A stretch of DNA of 11,170 nucleotides, taken from the NCBI GenBank assembly GCA_946541435.1, contig CAMNJK010000031.1, forward strand, positions 1 to 11,170, in the 5' to 3' direction. Below the pieces are notes generated by a model, which searched no databases, was not told the origin of the DNA, and saw only the letters and a list, made by a program, of their open reading frames with translations. This stretch comes from an uncultured Bacillota bacterium. GTDB lineage: Bacteria > Bacillota > Clostridia > Peptostreptococcales > Anaerovoracaceae. Below, piece by piece: positions 1 to 6,184 of the stretch; position 1 is the stretch's first letter, and the number at the start of each line of letters is the position of its first letter. A program made the translations under genes and the position numbers.

Positions 1-855
1 CCGGGTTGGGATTTCCGGGCGCTGTTCCGCATGGCTTTGTTCCGGGCGCTGGTCCGCATGGCTTTGTTCCCGGCGTTGCTCCGGGCGCTGGTCCGCATGG
101 CTTTGTTCCCGGCGTTGCTCCGGGCGCTGTTCCGCATGGCTTTGTTCATGGCGCTGCTCCGCATGGCTTTGTTCCCGGCGCCTGCGGAAAAGCCTCCTGG
201 CGCGCTCCTTCAGGCCCGCCTGCCGGGCTTTGTTCTCCAGCGGTCTTGCCCCATACTGCGGCATCGCCGGACTCCCTGACATCGCCGGTTTACCGTAGGA
301 AACATAGCCATTGAGGCCGGCGCGGTGGACATCACTGTCCTCGATGTAGGCTTTGACCCCTTGGAAGGCTTTGCCGGAGAGCTCAAAGGCCTCCTTGTCG
401 TAGACCACCATGTACACGGTCATTTCGTTTTCGAAGAGGAAGCGGCTGATCTCTGCGATGGCCGTGGACAGGGCCTGATCCTTGGGGAAGCCGTAGGTCC
501 CCGTGGAGATCAGGGGAAAGGCGACGGACTCGCACTGCAGGTCCTTCGCCAGGGCCAGAGAGTTCCGGTAGCAGCTTGCCACGGCCTCCCGCTCCCCGTG
601 GTCACCGCCCTGCCAGACGGGGCCCACCGTGTGGATGATGTATTTCGCATCCAAAGCAAAGGCCGGGGTCGCCGCAGCCTGCCCCCGCAGCATGGGCCCG
701 ATCTTGGCGCGCTCCGCCAGAAGATCATCCCAGCCGGCAGCCTGGTAAATCGCATAGTCCGTGCCGGCACCCACCGCCACTTCCGGATTGGCAGTGTTGA
801 CGATGGCATCCGCCCGGACCTTGGTTATGTCGTTTCTGATGATTTCTAGTGGCAT
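1..855 (-). CDS. Macrodomain protein with repetitive Glu/Gln/Arg/His linker (3' end outside window)
   Basis: Macrodomains bind ADP-ribose, and many remove it from proteins or deacetylate O-acetyl-ADP-ribose; this one is presumably cytoplasmic. The visible 285 codons have no stop, so the C-terminus lies beyond the left edge. Residues 1 to about 175 are the macrodomain: MPLEIIRNDITKVRADAIVN start, NTANP at 20-24, the ligand loop VGAGTDYAIYQAAG at 28-41, IIHTVGPV at 73-80, and the second phosphate loop LISTGTYGFP at 115-124. Asn20 and Asp33 are retained at the positions usual for active members. Residues about 176-227 are a basic linker, and 228-281 are EQSHAEQRP-type repeats, probably disordered. 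The ATG is preceded by AGGAGG at 8 bases and by a TTGCCT/TATAAT promoter. I recall clostridial relatives carrying a helical domain after the macrodomain, but nothing like it is visible yet. The substrate is unknown. Confidence 0.9.
   Translation of the reverse strand, partial: MPLEIIRNDITKVRADAIVNTANPEVAVGAGTDYAIYQAAGWDDLLAERAKIGPMLRGQAAATPAFALDAKYIIHTVGPVWQGGDHGEREAVASCYRNSLALAKDLQCESVAFPLISTGTYGFPKDQALSTAIAEISRFLFENEMTVYMVVYDKEAFELSGKAFQGVKAYIEDSDVHRAGLNGYVSYGKPAMSGSPAMPQYGARPLENKARQAGLKERARRLFRRRREQSHAEQRHEQSHAEQRPEQRREQSHADQRPEQRREQSHADQRPEQSHAEQRPEIPTR
16..174 (-). repeat. In-frame tandem repeat array, five copies of an EQSHAxQR unit
   Basis: Five copies of a GAACAAAGCCATGCGGA core, read on the minus strand, begin at 174, 147, 108, 69 and 42, giving periods of 27, 39, 39 and 27 bases. 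The short unit encodes nine residues (EQSHAEQRP or EQSHAEQRH); the long unit adds PEQRR-type residues to make thirteen (EQSHADQRPEQRR). The two 39-base copies differ by a single base. Both periods are multiples of three, so gain or loss of a copy keeps the reading frame. Such near-identity suggests recent expansion by slippage or unequal exchange. Confidence 0.93.
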
Positions 856-881
856 AGAATAATCCTCCTGTTTCCAAGAGG

Positions 882-910
882 ATTATATAACGAATATTCA
901 TTTTAGGCAA
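882..910 (-). promoter_or_regulatory. SigA-type promoter of the macrodomain gene
   Basis: A TATAAT -10 box (882-887) lies exactly 17 bases from a TTGCCT -35 box (905-910), read on the minus strand. Transcription would start near 875, leaving a leader of about 20 bases with AGGAGG. The promoter sits in the 71-base gap after the ABC operon. No convincing terminator separates the two, so the macrodomain gene may also receive read-through from the transporter operon. Confidence 0.7.
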
Positions 911-926
911 ATCCGCCCCCTTCGGC

Positions 927-1730
927 TCATCCCTTCCCGGAGAAGGTGAAAATGGCCGAAGAAAGCTGCCTGATATAGGGATCTGCTTCATCAGAGAATA
1001 CTTCCTGAGGAGTCCCGATCCCCTTGATCTGGCCTGCCTGCATCACCATCACCCGGTCTGATACCTTCCTTGCCACTGAAAGGTCATGAGTAATGAAGAG
1101 GATCGACAGGGCGTGCCGCTCCTTCATCTTCAGGATCAGATTCAGGATCTGATTCTGGATCGAGACATCCAGCGCGGAGATGATCTCATCCGCGATCAGG
1201 ATCTCCGGATCCACGATGAGTGCCCGGGCAATGGAGATCCTCTGAAGCTGGCCGCCGGAAAACTCTCCGGGATATTTGGAAAGGCAATTGCCCGGCAGGC
1301 CACATTCCTCCAGGATCCCCAATACTTTATCCTTTCTGGATCCGGAATCCAGATTCGGGTGCCATATTTTCAAAGGCTCCTCCAGGAGGCTTTGTACCCG
1401 CATGGCTGGATCCAGGCAATCAAAAGGATTCTGATACACCATCTGGATCCTTCGTCGGTTCTCCCGGAAAGCCGCTTCTGACAGCCCCTGGACTTCCTTG
1501 CCTTCCAGCAGGATCCTGCCGGAAGTAGGAGAGATCAGGTGCATCAGCATCCTTGCCAGGGTCGACTTGCCGCAGCCGGATTCCCCAAGCAGTCCCAGGA
1601 GCTCCCCGCGGCGCAGACCGAAGCTGACGTTATTCACAGCAGTGAAATCAGGGCCTCTTCCCATCAGCCCCTGACGGGCGCCGGGGAAGATCTTGATCAG
1701 GCCTTCTGCCTCGATAATCATCTCACTCAT
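927..1730 (-). CDS. ABC transporter ATP-binding protein, NikE/DppF-like
   Basis: This is one of two cytoplasmic ATPases that power the importer encoded just upstream. In its 267 residues are Walker A GESGCGKS (49-56), the Q-loop Gln100 in VYQNP, signature FSGGQLQR (157-164), Walker B EILIADE (176-182), D-loop SALD (185-188) and switch His215 in THD. After the Walker B glutamate the usual Pro-Thr/Val is replaced by Ile-Ile, a mild oddity that leaves all catalytic residues. Length matches NikE-type proteins and lacks the C-terminal extension of many oligopeptide ATPases. The start chosen is the ATG at 1730, with GAGG six bases upstream and an eight-base overlap with the preceding stop. An in-frame ATG at 1742 abuts its only purine-rich site and is less likely. 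It is the last gene of the operon. Confidence 0.92.
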   Translation of the reverse strand: MSEMIIEAEGLIKIFPGARQGLMGRGPDFTAVNNVSFGLRRGELLGLLGESGCGKSTLARMLMHLISPTSGRILLEGKEVQGLSEAAFRENRRRIQMVYQNPFDCLDPAMRVQSLLEEPLKIWHPNLDSGSRKDKVLGILEECGLPGNCLSKYPGEFSGGQLQRISIARALIVDPEILIADEIISALDVSIQNQILNLILKMKERHALSILFITHDLSVARKVSDRVMVMQAGQIKGIGTPQEVFSDEADPYIRQLSSAIFTFSGKG

Positions 1731-2562
1731 GATACACCTCATCCTCCCCCATGATCTTCATGGTCTCTGCCACCAGCTGCCGTGTGTATTCTTCTTTCCC
1801 GTGATAGAACAGTTCGTCCGTTTCTCCCTGCTCCACGATACAGCCATCTTTCATGATAATGATATGGTCGCACATGTACTGCAGGATCCCCAGATTGTGA
1901 CTGATGAACAGCAGGGTCCACTGTCGCTCCTCCAATAATCTGCGGATGAATTCAATGGTGTTCCTCTGGGAAATGGCATCCAGTGATGTGGTTGGCTCAT
2001 CTGCGATCAGGATCCTTGCCCGGGATTCCAGCGCCATGGCTATGGCGATACGCTGACGCATTCCTCCGGATAACTGATCCGGAAAATGCTGAAGCGTCTC
2101 CTGTCCTCCGCGGATCCCGAATATGTCCATCTGCTCCAGGAGGTGCTCCATCCGCTCTGACTCTGAAAGGTCCGGGCGATGCAGCATGACAGTCTCACCC
2201 CACTGCTTGATGATCCGCTCGTTGGGATTCAGAGCATTGATCGAATCCTGAAATATGATGGCGATCTGCTCCGCAATGAACTTCCTGCGGCTCCGGTACG
2301 GCATCTGAAGCAGATCCTGCCAGCCTCCGTCATCGCTTCGGAACAGGATCTTCCCCTCATACTCTGTGCTTCCGGCCGGGAGCAGGGCCGTCATTGCCTT
2401 CATGGTCATGCTTTTGCCGGCCCCGGATTCTCCTGCGATAGCCCAGCGCTCTCCTTCACAGACCACAAAGGATACATCCTTCAGCACCGAAAACCGTTTG
2501 CTTCCATTCTTTATCGTTACACTGAGGTTCTCTACCCTCAGGATCTCTCTTTTCTCAGTCAT
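1723..2562 (-). CDS. ABC transporter ATP-binding protein, NikD/DppD-like
   Basis: This is the partner ATPase of the same importer, expected to form a heterodimer with the product of the next gene beneath the two permeases. Its 279 residues show Walker A GESGAGKS (44-51), Q-loop Gln105 in FQD, signature LSGGMRQR (164-171), Walker B ILIADE (184-189), PTTSLD (190-195) and switch His222 in SHN. All catalytic positions are present. The protein stops soon after the nucleotide-binding domain, shorter than the roughly 320-330 residues usual for DppD/OppD and nearer NikD. The ATG overlaps the end of the upstream permease gene by eight bases (ATGACTGA), with GGAG about ten bases upstream, so translation is probably coupled. 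Confidence 0.94.
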   Translation of the reverse strand: MTEKREILRVENLSVTIKNGSKRFSVLKDVSFVVCEGERWAIAGESGAGKSMTMKAMTALLPAGSTEYEGKILFRSDDGGWQDLLQMPYRSRRKFIAEQIAIIFQDSINALNPNERIIKQWGETVMLHRPDLSESERMEHLLEQMDIFGIRGGQETLQHFPDQLSGGMRQRIAIAMALESRARILIADEPTTSLDAISQRNTIEFIRRLLEERQWTLLFISHNLGILQYMCDHIIIMKDGCIVEQGETDELFYHGKEEYTRQLVAETMKIMGEDEVYHE

Positions 2563-3349
2563 AGATCGTCAGCTCCGTTTCCTTGATTCTGCTGTCATCA
2601 AAGGCAAAGTGGAAGAACAAAGCCAGGAGACAGACTGCAATGATCGGGCAGATGACCAGCCTTGGATAGGTCAGGATATACACCCGGTACTGATACAGCA
2701 ATGTTCCCCAGTCCGGGTTAGTAACATCCGTTCCCAGCCCAATAAAGGCGAGTCCTGCGTACTGCAGAACGACAGAACTTGCATTGTTCCCCAGGTACAC
2801 CAGCAGCTGCCGGACAATGTTCGGGAAAACGTGAAGAAACAGGATCGTCCGCTTCTGCAGGCCGATGGTGATCTCTGCGCTGATAAAGTCCTTTTCCTTG
2901 ATCCCTGCGGTCAGGCCATCCGAAAGGTTGATATACTGCCCCAGGTTTCCGATGCCGAAGATGACACCTGCCATAGGCGCAGAAAACCCGAACAAAGCCG
3001 AGAAGATCAGGGCCATGATCAGTGACGGTATGACTGTGACAAAGTCCGCAATAAACTGGATCACCGTCTTCGCCAGTCCTCCTTCATATGCACCGATCAT
3101 TCCCAGGAGAGTGCCCCCTGTAAAAGAGATCGCCGTTGCCAGGAACACTACGATCAGTGTTCTTTGTCCTCCGGTGACCATCAGTGCGAACAGGTCCCTT
3201 CCGAGGTTGTCTGTACCCAGCCAGTGCTCACCGCTGCAGCCCTGATATGTATTCAAGAGGTCGGTCAGCTTGACATTCTGATGCGGGACCAGGAACAGAA
3301 AGAGCACGAAGAGAAGGAAGATCCCCCAAAGTATGTATTTCTTTTTCAT
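2555..3349 (-). CDS. ABC transporter permease, NikC/DppC-like
   Basis: This is an inner-membrane subunit forming half of the translocation channel. The 264 residues begin with one membrane segment (about 5-21), then the family hallmark HWLGTDNLGRDLF (42-54). Further hydrophobic segments lie near 64-86, 97-120, 123-140, 181-206 and 229-249. The cytoplasmic coupling loop SAEITIGLQKRTILFLHVFPN (157-177) docks on the ATPases and keeps the conserved Gly163. GLGTDVTNPDWGTLL (204-218) is the usual C-terminal family motif. The start has an excellent AGGAGG five bases upstream, and its ATG overlaps the preceding stop as ATGA. At 264 residues it is a little short for DppC but usual for NikC-type proteins. 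Confidence 0.93.
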   Translation of the reverse strand: MKKKYILWGIFLLFVLFLFLVPHQNVKLTDLLNTYQGCSGEHWLGTDNLGRDLFALMVTGGQRTLIVVFLATAISFTGGTLLGMIGAYEGGLAKTVIQFIADFVTVIPSLIMALIFSALFGFSAPMAGVIFGIGNLGQYINLSDGLTAGIKEKDFISAEITIGLQKRTILFLHVFPNIVRQLLVYLGNNASSVVLQYAGLAFIGLGTDVTNPDWGTLLYQYRVYILTYPRLVICPIIAVCLLALFFHFAFDDSRIKETELTIYD

Positions 3350-4281
3350 GCGTCCCTCCTTGCTCCCAGCATCTGCAGTACCAGGTTCAGGATCATATGG
3401 ACGAAGAACATCCAGATGACCACTACCAGAATATATGTCTGCAGGATCGAGTAATCACGGCTGTCCATGGCGGACACCAGCATTGTCGATAATCCGGGGA
3501 TAGCGAAAGCAAACTCCAGCACGGTGCTTCCGCCAAATACCCCGGCAAAGCGGGTGATCACGGCAGAAACGAGACTCGCCAGAGGCGGTTTGTATGCATG
3601 TTTCCACAGGACGGTCTTGGGTTCAAACCCTCTGGATACCATGAACTTTACATAGCTCTTTCCCATCTCCTCCCGGAACGCAGATCGTACTACTCGCGAC
3701 AGACCACCGAGGCTGTATATTGCCGTCAGCAGGATCGCTGCAATGATGGAATACCTTCCGTCTCCGGTAAAAAAGCTGGCGATGCCAAGCCGCACTCCGA
3801 ATGCATTAATGATCAGGATGGATACAATGAACATCGGAATGCTCTGGCAGAAGATGGTCATGGCCGTCGTCAGCCGGTCACATAATCCACTGCGGTTAAG
3901 CGCTGCCCGGTATCCCAGGAAGAACGCAAAGAATGCCCCCATCAGAATACCGATGATCCCGATGGAAAAAGAATATGGCATCTTTGCCAGGAATCGCTCC
4001 CGTATATTCTCTCCGGAAACCAGAGAAACGCCCCAGTCGCCCCGGAGGAAATTCCCGATCCACTCCACATACTGGATTGGCAGCGGATCGTCCAGGCCCA
4101 TCTTTTCCTCCACGTATGCAATGTTTTCCTCAGTATGAGGAAGATGATAAGCATCCAGCCATTTATCCACTGGAGTGCTCGGCATCATTCGAACTGCTGC
4201 AAAAATCAGAACAGAGGTCACGAAAAATATGATGAGCCATTTGATCAGAAATAGAATTGCATTTTTCATGATTCGTACCAT
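3346..4281 (-). CDS. ABC transporter permease, NikB/DppB-like
   Basis: This is the second membrane subunit of the importer. Of its 311 residues, membrane segments appear near 8-30, 105-127, 140-162, 176-198, 240-262 and 281-303. Family features are the periplasmic MGLDDPLPIQYVEWIGNFLRG stretch (61-81), which resembles the usual LGLDxPLxxQY...GDLG, and the coupling loop around YVKFMVSRGFEPKTVLWKHA (210-229). LEFAFAIPGLSTMLVSAMDSRDY (255-277) corresponds to the typical FxIPGLG...RDY. The start is uncertain: ATG at 4281 or at 4269 (MKNAILF), and neither has a clear ribosome site. The first lies only ten bases after a strong hairpin, which implies weaker or structure-dependent translation than for the binding protein. 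Confidence 0.92.
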   Translation of the reverse strand: MVRIMKNAILFLIKWLIIFFVTSVLIFAAVRMMPSTPVDKWLDAYHLPHTEENIAYVEEKMGLDDPLPIQYVEWIGNFLRGDWGVSLVSGENIRERFLAKMPYSFSIGIIGILMGAFFAFFLGYRAALNRSGLCDRLTTAMTIFCQSIPMFIVSILIINAFGVRLGIASFFTGDGRYSIIAAILLTAIYSLGGLSRVVRSAFREEMGKSYVKFMVSRGFEPKTVLWKHAYKPPLASLVSAVITRFAGVFGGSTVLEFAFAIPGLSTMLVSAMDSRDYSILQTYILVVVIWMFFVHMILNLVLQMLGARRDA

Positions 4282-4284
4282 TTA

Positions 4285-4318
4285 TAAAATACCGGCGGGG
4301 CTGAACGGCCCCACCGGT
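4285..4318 (-). terminator. Intercistronic hairpin with short U-run between binding-protein and permease genes
   Basis: On the minus strand ACCGGTGGGGC and GCCCCGCCGGT form an 11-pair stem with one G-U pair and a six-base loop (CGTTCA), followed by ATTTTAT. It lies just after the binding-protein stop (4336) and just before the permease start. The U-run is short and interrupted, so the likely role is partial termination or protection of the upstream mRNA 3' end, giving more binding protein than permease. That arrangement is common in binding-protein operons. The role here is inferred. Confidence 0.7.
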
Positions 4319-4335
4319 TTCGCTGCTTAGTCAGA

Positions 4336-5844
4336 TCAAAGTCCTAATTCTGCATTAACGGTGTAGTAATCTCCACAATATGGTTCATAGTTTGCAACGC
4401 GCTCAGAAAGGGCAACGTGCCACTGCGGGTCGACCATATAGATGATCGGCAGTTCTTCTGCGACGATCTTCTGGATATCCTTGGAGAGCTGATCTCTGTC
4501 TGCTCCAGGTTCGGTCTCTCCCATCTTCTTCAGCAGATCATTGATCTTGTCGTTATTGTAACCTGCATAGTTTCTGCTACCGCCTTCAGCAAGAGCCATG
4601 TTCAGGAACGCAGAAGGTTCTCCGGAAGGTGCAGTGTGCTGTGCATAGAATACCAGGTCATAATCGCCGCCTTCCAGGGATGCATTGATATCATCTACGA
4701 TATCGGTCTTGCTCTCGATACCGGCCTCAGTCAGCTCAGATGCGGACAGCTGCATCAGGATCGGCAGGTCTGCTCTTGCAGAATAGGTGACCATATGGAT
4801 GGACAGTTTCTTTCCGTCCTTCTCATAGATCCCATCCGCATTCTTAGAATATCCTGCTCCTTCCAGGAGCTTAGCTGCTTCTGCTGCATCTGTCTTTTCC
4901 TCAACGTCTCCTGCAAAGGAATAGTACTGTGCAAAGATACCATTGGCCACACGACCGGCCTTCAGTGCAGTGACCATATCCTCACGATTCAGGATCAGGT
5001 TGATAGCCTTACGTACATTGACGTCTGCCATCGGGCCCTTCTTGACATTGGTGAAACCAAAGTACTGATATCCGGCATCAAAATCCTTGACGGTGAATCC
5101 TTCACCCTTCAGGGTTTCAGCAACTTCCGGCGTCAGACCGAACATCAGGTCGATCTCCTTGGCTTCAAACGCCTGCTGCATAGCTGCAGCGTCACTGAAT
5201 ACCTTCAGAGTCACGTCAGAACGCTGCTCAGCGCGGTCATCATAGTACGGATTCGGCTCCATTTCCAGGGAAACCTCAGAATCCAGTTTCTTTACCATGT
5301 ACGGACCAGTGTAGATGAAATCTCCGTCCACTTCTTTAAATACGACATTGCACCACTCTGCCAGGAGAGAGTCCATAACAGGTGTCGGACGCTCCGTCAC
5401 GATGGTCAGGGTGCCATCATCTTCTGCAGTAAACTTCACTACGCCTGCAGTGCCATTTGCCATTTCATTATTCTTCTGCAGGTAGTTCATGCAGTCCGCC
5501 AGTGCTTTCGCATCGCAGTCAGATCCATCACTGAACTTGACAGCATTGGTCAGTTCTGCCTTCCAGGTCAGGTCATCCTTTCTCTCCAGCTTGCTGACAA
5601 ATCGTGAAACAAGGTTACCTTCTGCATCCTGCATGTAGATCCCTTCACTGATTCCGTGAGATGTCAGATCCCATGCACTGTCGACCGGATTGGTGTTACC
5701 GGCAACATAACTGCATCCGATCACGATCGGACCATCTGCGGTTGCCTCCTCAGATGCGCCGCCATTGTCGCTGCCTCCGCAGCCTGCCAGGATCATCGCC
5801 AGCGCAATGATACCAGTCAGTAATAAAACTAGTCTTTTCTTCAT
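4336..5844 (-). CDS. Extracytoplasmic solute-binding lipoprotein, family 5 (NikA/DppA-like)
   Basis: This is the ligand receptor of the importer, anchored to the outer face of the membrane. Its 502 residues start with a lipoprotein signal: basic MKKR, hydrophobic core 5-18, lipobox LAGC (19-22) with Cys22 as the lipidated residue, then a flexible Ser/Gly/Glu stretch. The family 5 fold is recognised by LTWKAELTNAVKFSDGSDCDAKALADC (92-118), by YTGPYMVKKLD (178-188), and by FGFTNVKKGPMADVNVRKAINLILNREDM (262-290), where related proteins have NxxxxPFxDxxVRxAixxAiDR. The C-terminal EELPIIYMVDPQWHVALSERVANY matches the usual closing segment. The start at 5844 has AAGGAG five bases upstream; an in-frame GTG at 5877 would only add a charged stretch before the signal. 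It lies behind a cobalamin riboswitch, suggesting a cobalt-, metal-chelate- or corrinoid-related ligand. Sequence inspection alone cannot exclude peptides. Confidence 0.94.
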   Translation of the reverse strand: MKKRLVLLLTGIIALAMILAGCGGSDNGGASEEATADGPIVIGCSYVAGNTNPVDSAWDLTSHGISEGIYMQDAEGNLVSRFVSKLERKDDLTWKAELTNAVKFSDGSDCDAKALADCMNYLQKNNEMANGTAGVVKFTAEDDGTLTIVTERPTPVMDSLLAEWCNVVFKEVDGDFIYTGPYMVKKLDSEVSLEMEPNPYYDDRAEQRSDVTLKVFSDAAAMQQAFEAKEIDLMFGLTPEVAETLKGEGFTVKDFDAGYQYFGFTNVKKGPMADVNVRKAINLILNREDMVTALKAGRVANGIFAQYYSFAGDVEEKTDAAEAAKLLEGAGYSKNADGIYEKDGKKLSIHMVTYSARADLPILMQLSASELTEAGIESKTDIVDDINASLEGGDYDLVFYAQHTAPSGEPSAFLNMALAEGGSRNYAGYNNDKINDLLKKMGETEPGADRDQLSKDIQKIVAEELPIIYMVDPQWHVALSERVANYEPYCGDYYTVNAELGL

Positions 5845-5849
5845 ACGGT

Positions 5850-5855
5850 CTCCTT
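5850..5855 (-). promoter_or_regulatory. Ribosome binding site fixing the start of the binding-protein gene
   Basis: AAGGAG lies five bases before the ATG at 5844, which begins a standard lipoprotein signal peptide. No comparable site precedes the in-frame GTG at 5877. Confidence 0.85.
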
Positions 5856-5901
5856 TCCGTTTTTTCATTGACTGCACTTCTGCATATCCGGCCCGGCAAA
5901 T

Positions 5902-5932
5902 AAAAAACCTCTACCGGTTATGCCTCCGATAG
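5902..5932 (-). terminator. Terminator-like expression platform of the cobalamin riboswitch
   Basis: On the minus strand CTATCGG (5926-5932) and CCGGTAG (5911-5917) pair in seven positions, one of them G-U, around the loop AGGCATAA. AGG and then six U (5902-5907) follow. The element lies 14 bases after riboswitch helix P1 and about 58 bases before the binding-protein ATG, where an intrinsic terminator of a repressing B12 riboswitch would be expected. The CCGGT of its 3' arm could instead pair with a GCCGG just downstream (about 5893-5897), a candidate antiterminator. The stem is modest, and the switching mechanism is inferred. Confidence 0.65.
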
Positions 5933-5946
5933 CCAATGTTTCTTCT

Positions 5947-6112
5947 GAACGGCTTCCGTCTTCTGACTCAGGATCATTCTACTTACCGCCCTTCTCAGGA
6001 TGCTCCCATCCCAATGGTCATTGCGGTTTTCGTCCCCTATTACAGCAGGGATAAACTGTGCCGGGATCGAACCGGACTTCCACAGCCAATAGTGACTGTA
6101 AGAAAGTCGTTC
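5947..6112 (-). ncRNA. Cobalamin (B12) riboswitch
   Basis: Read on the minus strand, the leader has the conserved core and helices of the cobalamin riboswitch. P1 pairs GAACGACTTTC (6102-6112) with GGAAGCCGTTC (5947-5957), with one mismatch. P3 pairs CTGTG with CACAG (6081-6085, 6056-6060), with an inner CCGG/CCGG helix. P5 is TCCC/GGGA around TGCTGTAATAG, which corresponds to the conserved CTGTAA element. P6 pairs ACCGC (6023-6027) with GCGGT (5985-5989) and encloses ACCATTGGGATGG...CCTGAGAAGG, the counterpart of GCCACTGGGA...GGGAAGG. ATGATCCTGAGTCAGAAGAC (5958-5977) matches the B12 box. Binding of a B12 coenzyme normally switches such genes off. The only downstream target is the five-gene importer. 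Confidence 0.9.
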
Positions 6113-6133
6113 AAATGTATTATTGCTAGAACA

Positions 6134-6162
6134 ATAATATCAAACTACCACTTTGACGTCAA
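6134..6162 (-). promoter_or_regulatory. SigA-type promoter of the riboswitch-transporter operon
   Basis: TTGACG (6157-6162) and TATTAT (6134-6139) are separated by exactly 17 bases on the minus strand. Transcription would begin near 6127, about 15 bases before riboswitch helix P1, so the whole aptamer would be included in the transcript. The -35 box lies within the palindrome TTGACGTCAA. Confidence 0.78.
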
Positions 6163-6184
6163 GTATATTATACGCTATGACGTC
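6155..6184. repeat. GACGTCA inverted repeat at the operon promoter
   Basis: On the minus strand GACGTCA (6178-6184) and TGACGTC (6155-6161) form a perfect seven-base inverted repeat around a 16-base A/T-rich spacer. Each arm contains the palindrome GACGTC, and the proximal arm overlaps the -35 box. Arm centres are about 23 bases apart, roughly two helical turns, which would suit a dimeric repressor. No regulator gene is next to it, so a role as operator is only a possibility. Confidence 0.4.

Noticed and set aside
16..174. Possible CRISPR array
   Set aside because: The units are contiguous coding repeats of 27 and 39 bases with no unique spacers and no cas genes nearby.
6..314. Plus-strand frame with a collagen-like GFVPGA/PHGFVPG repeat
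   Set aside because: It is the antisense reading of the macrodomain gene's repeat linker. It has no ribosome site, and the minus frame carries a clear conserved domain in phase with the repeats.
4417..5607. Plus-strand open frame of about 396 codons
   Set aside because: It is antisense to the binding-protein gene, Cys/Ile/His-rich without motifs, and has no ribosome site.
5845..5877. Upstream GTG start for the binding protein
   Set aside because: It adds eleven charged residues before a complete lipoprotein signal and has no ribosome site; the ATG at 5844 has AAGGAG at five bases.
6167..6172. Second TATAAT-like -10 box upstream of the riboswitch
   Set aside because: At 16-18 bases upstream no -35-like hexamer is found, while TTGACG/TATTAT just downstream has ideal spacing.
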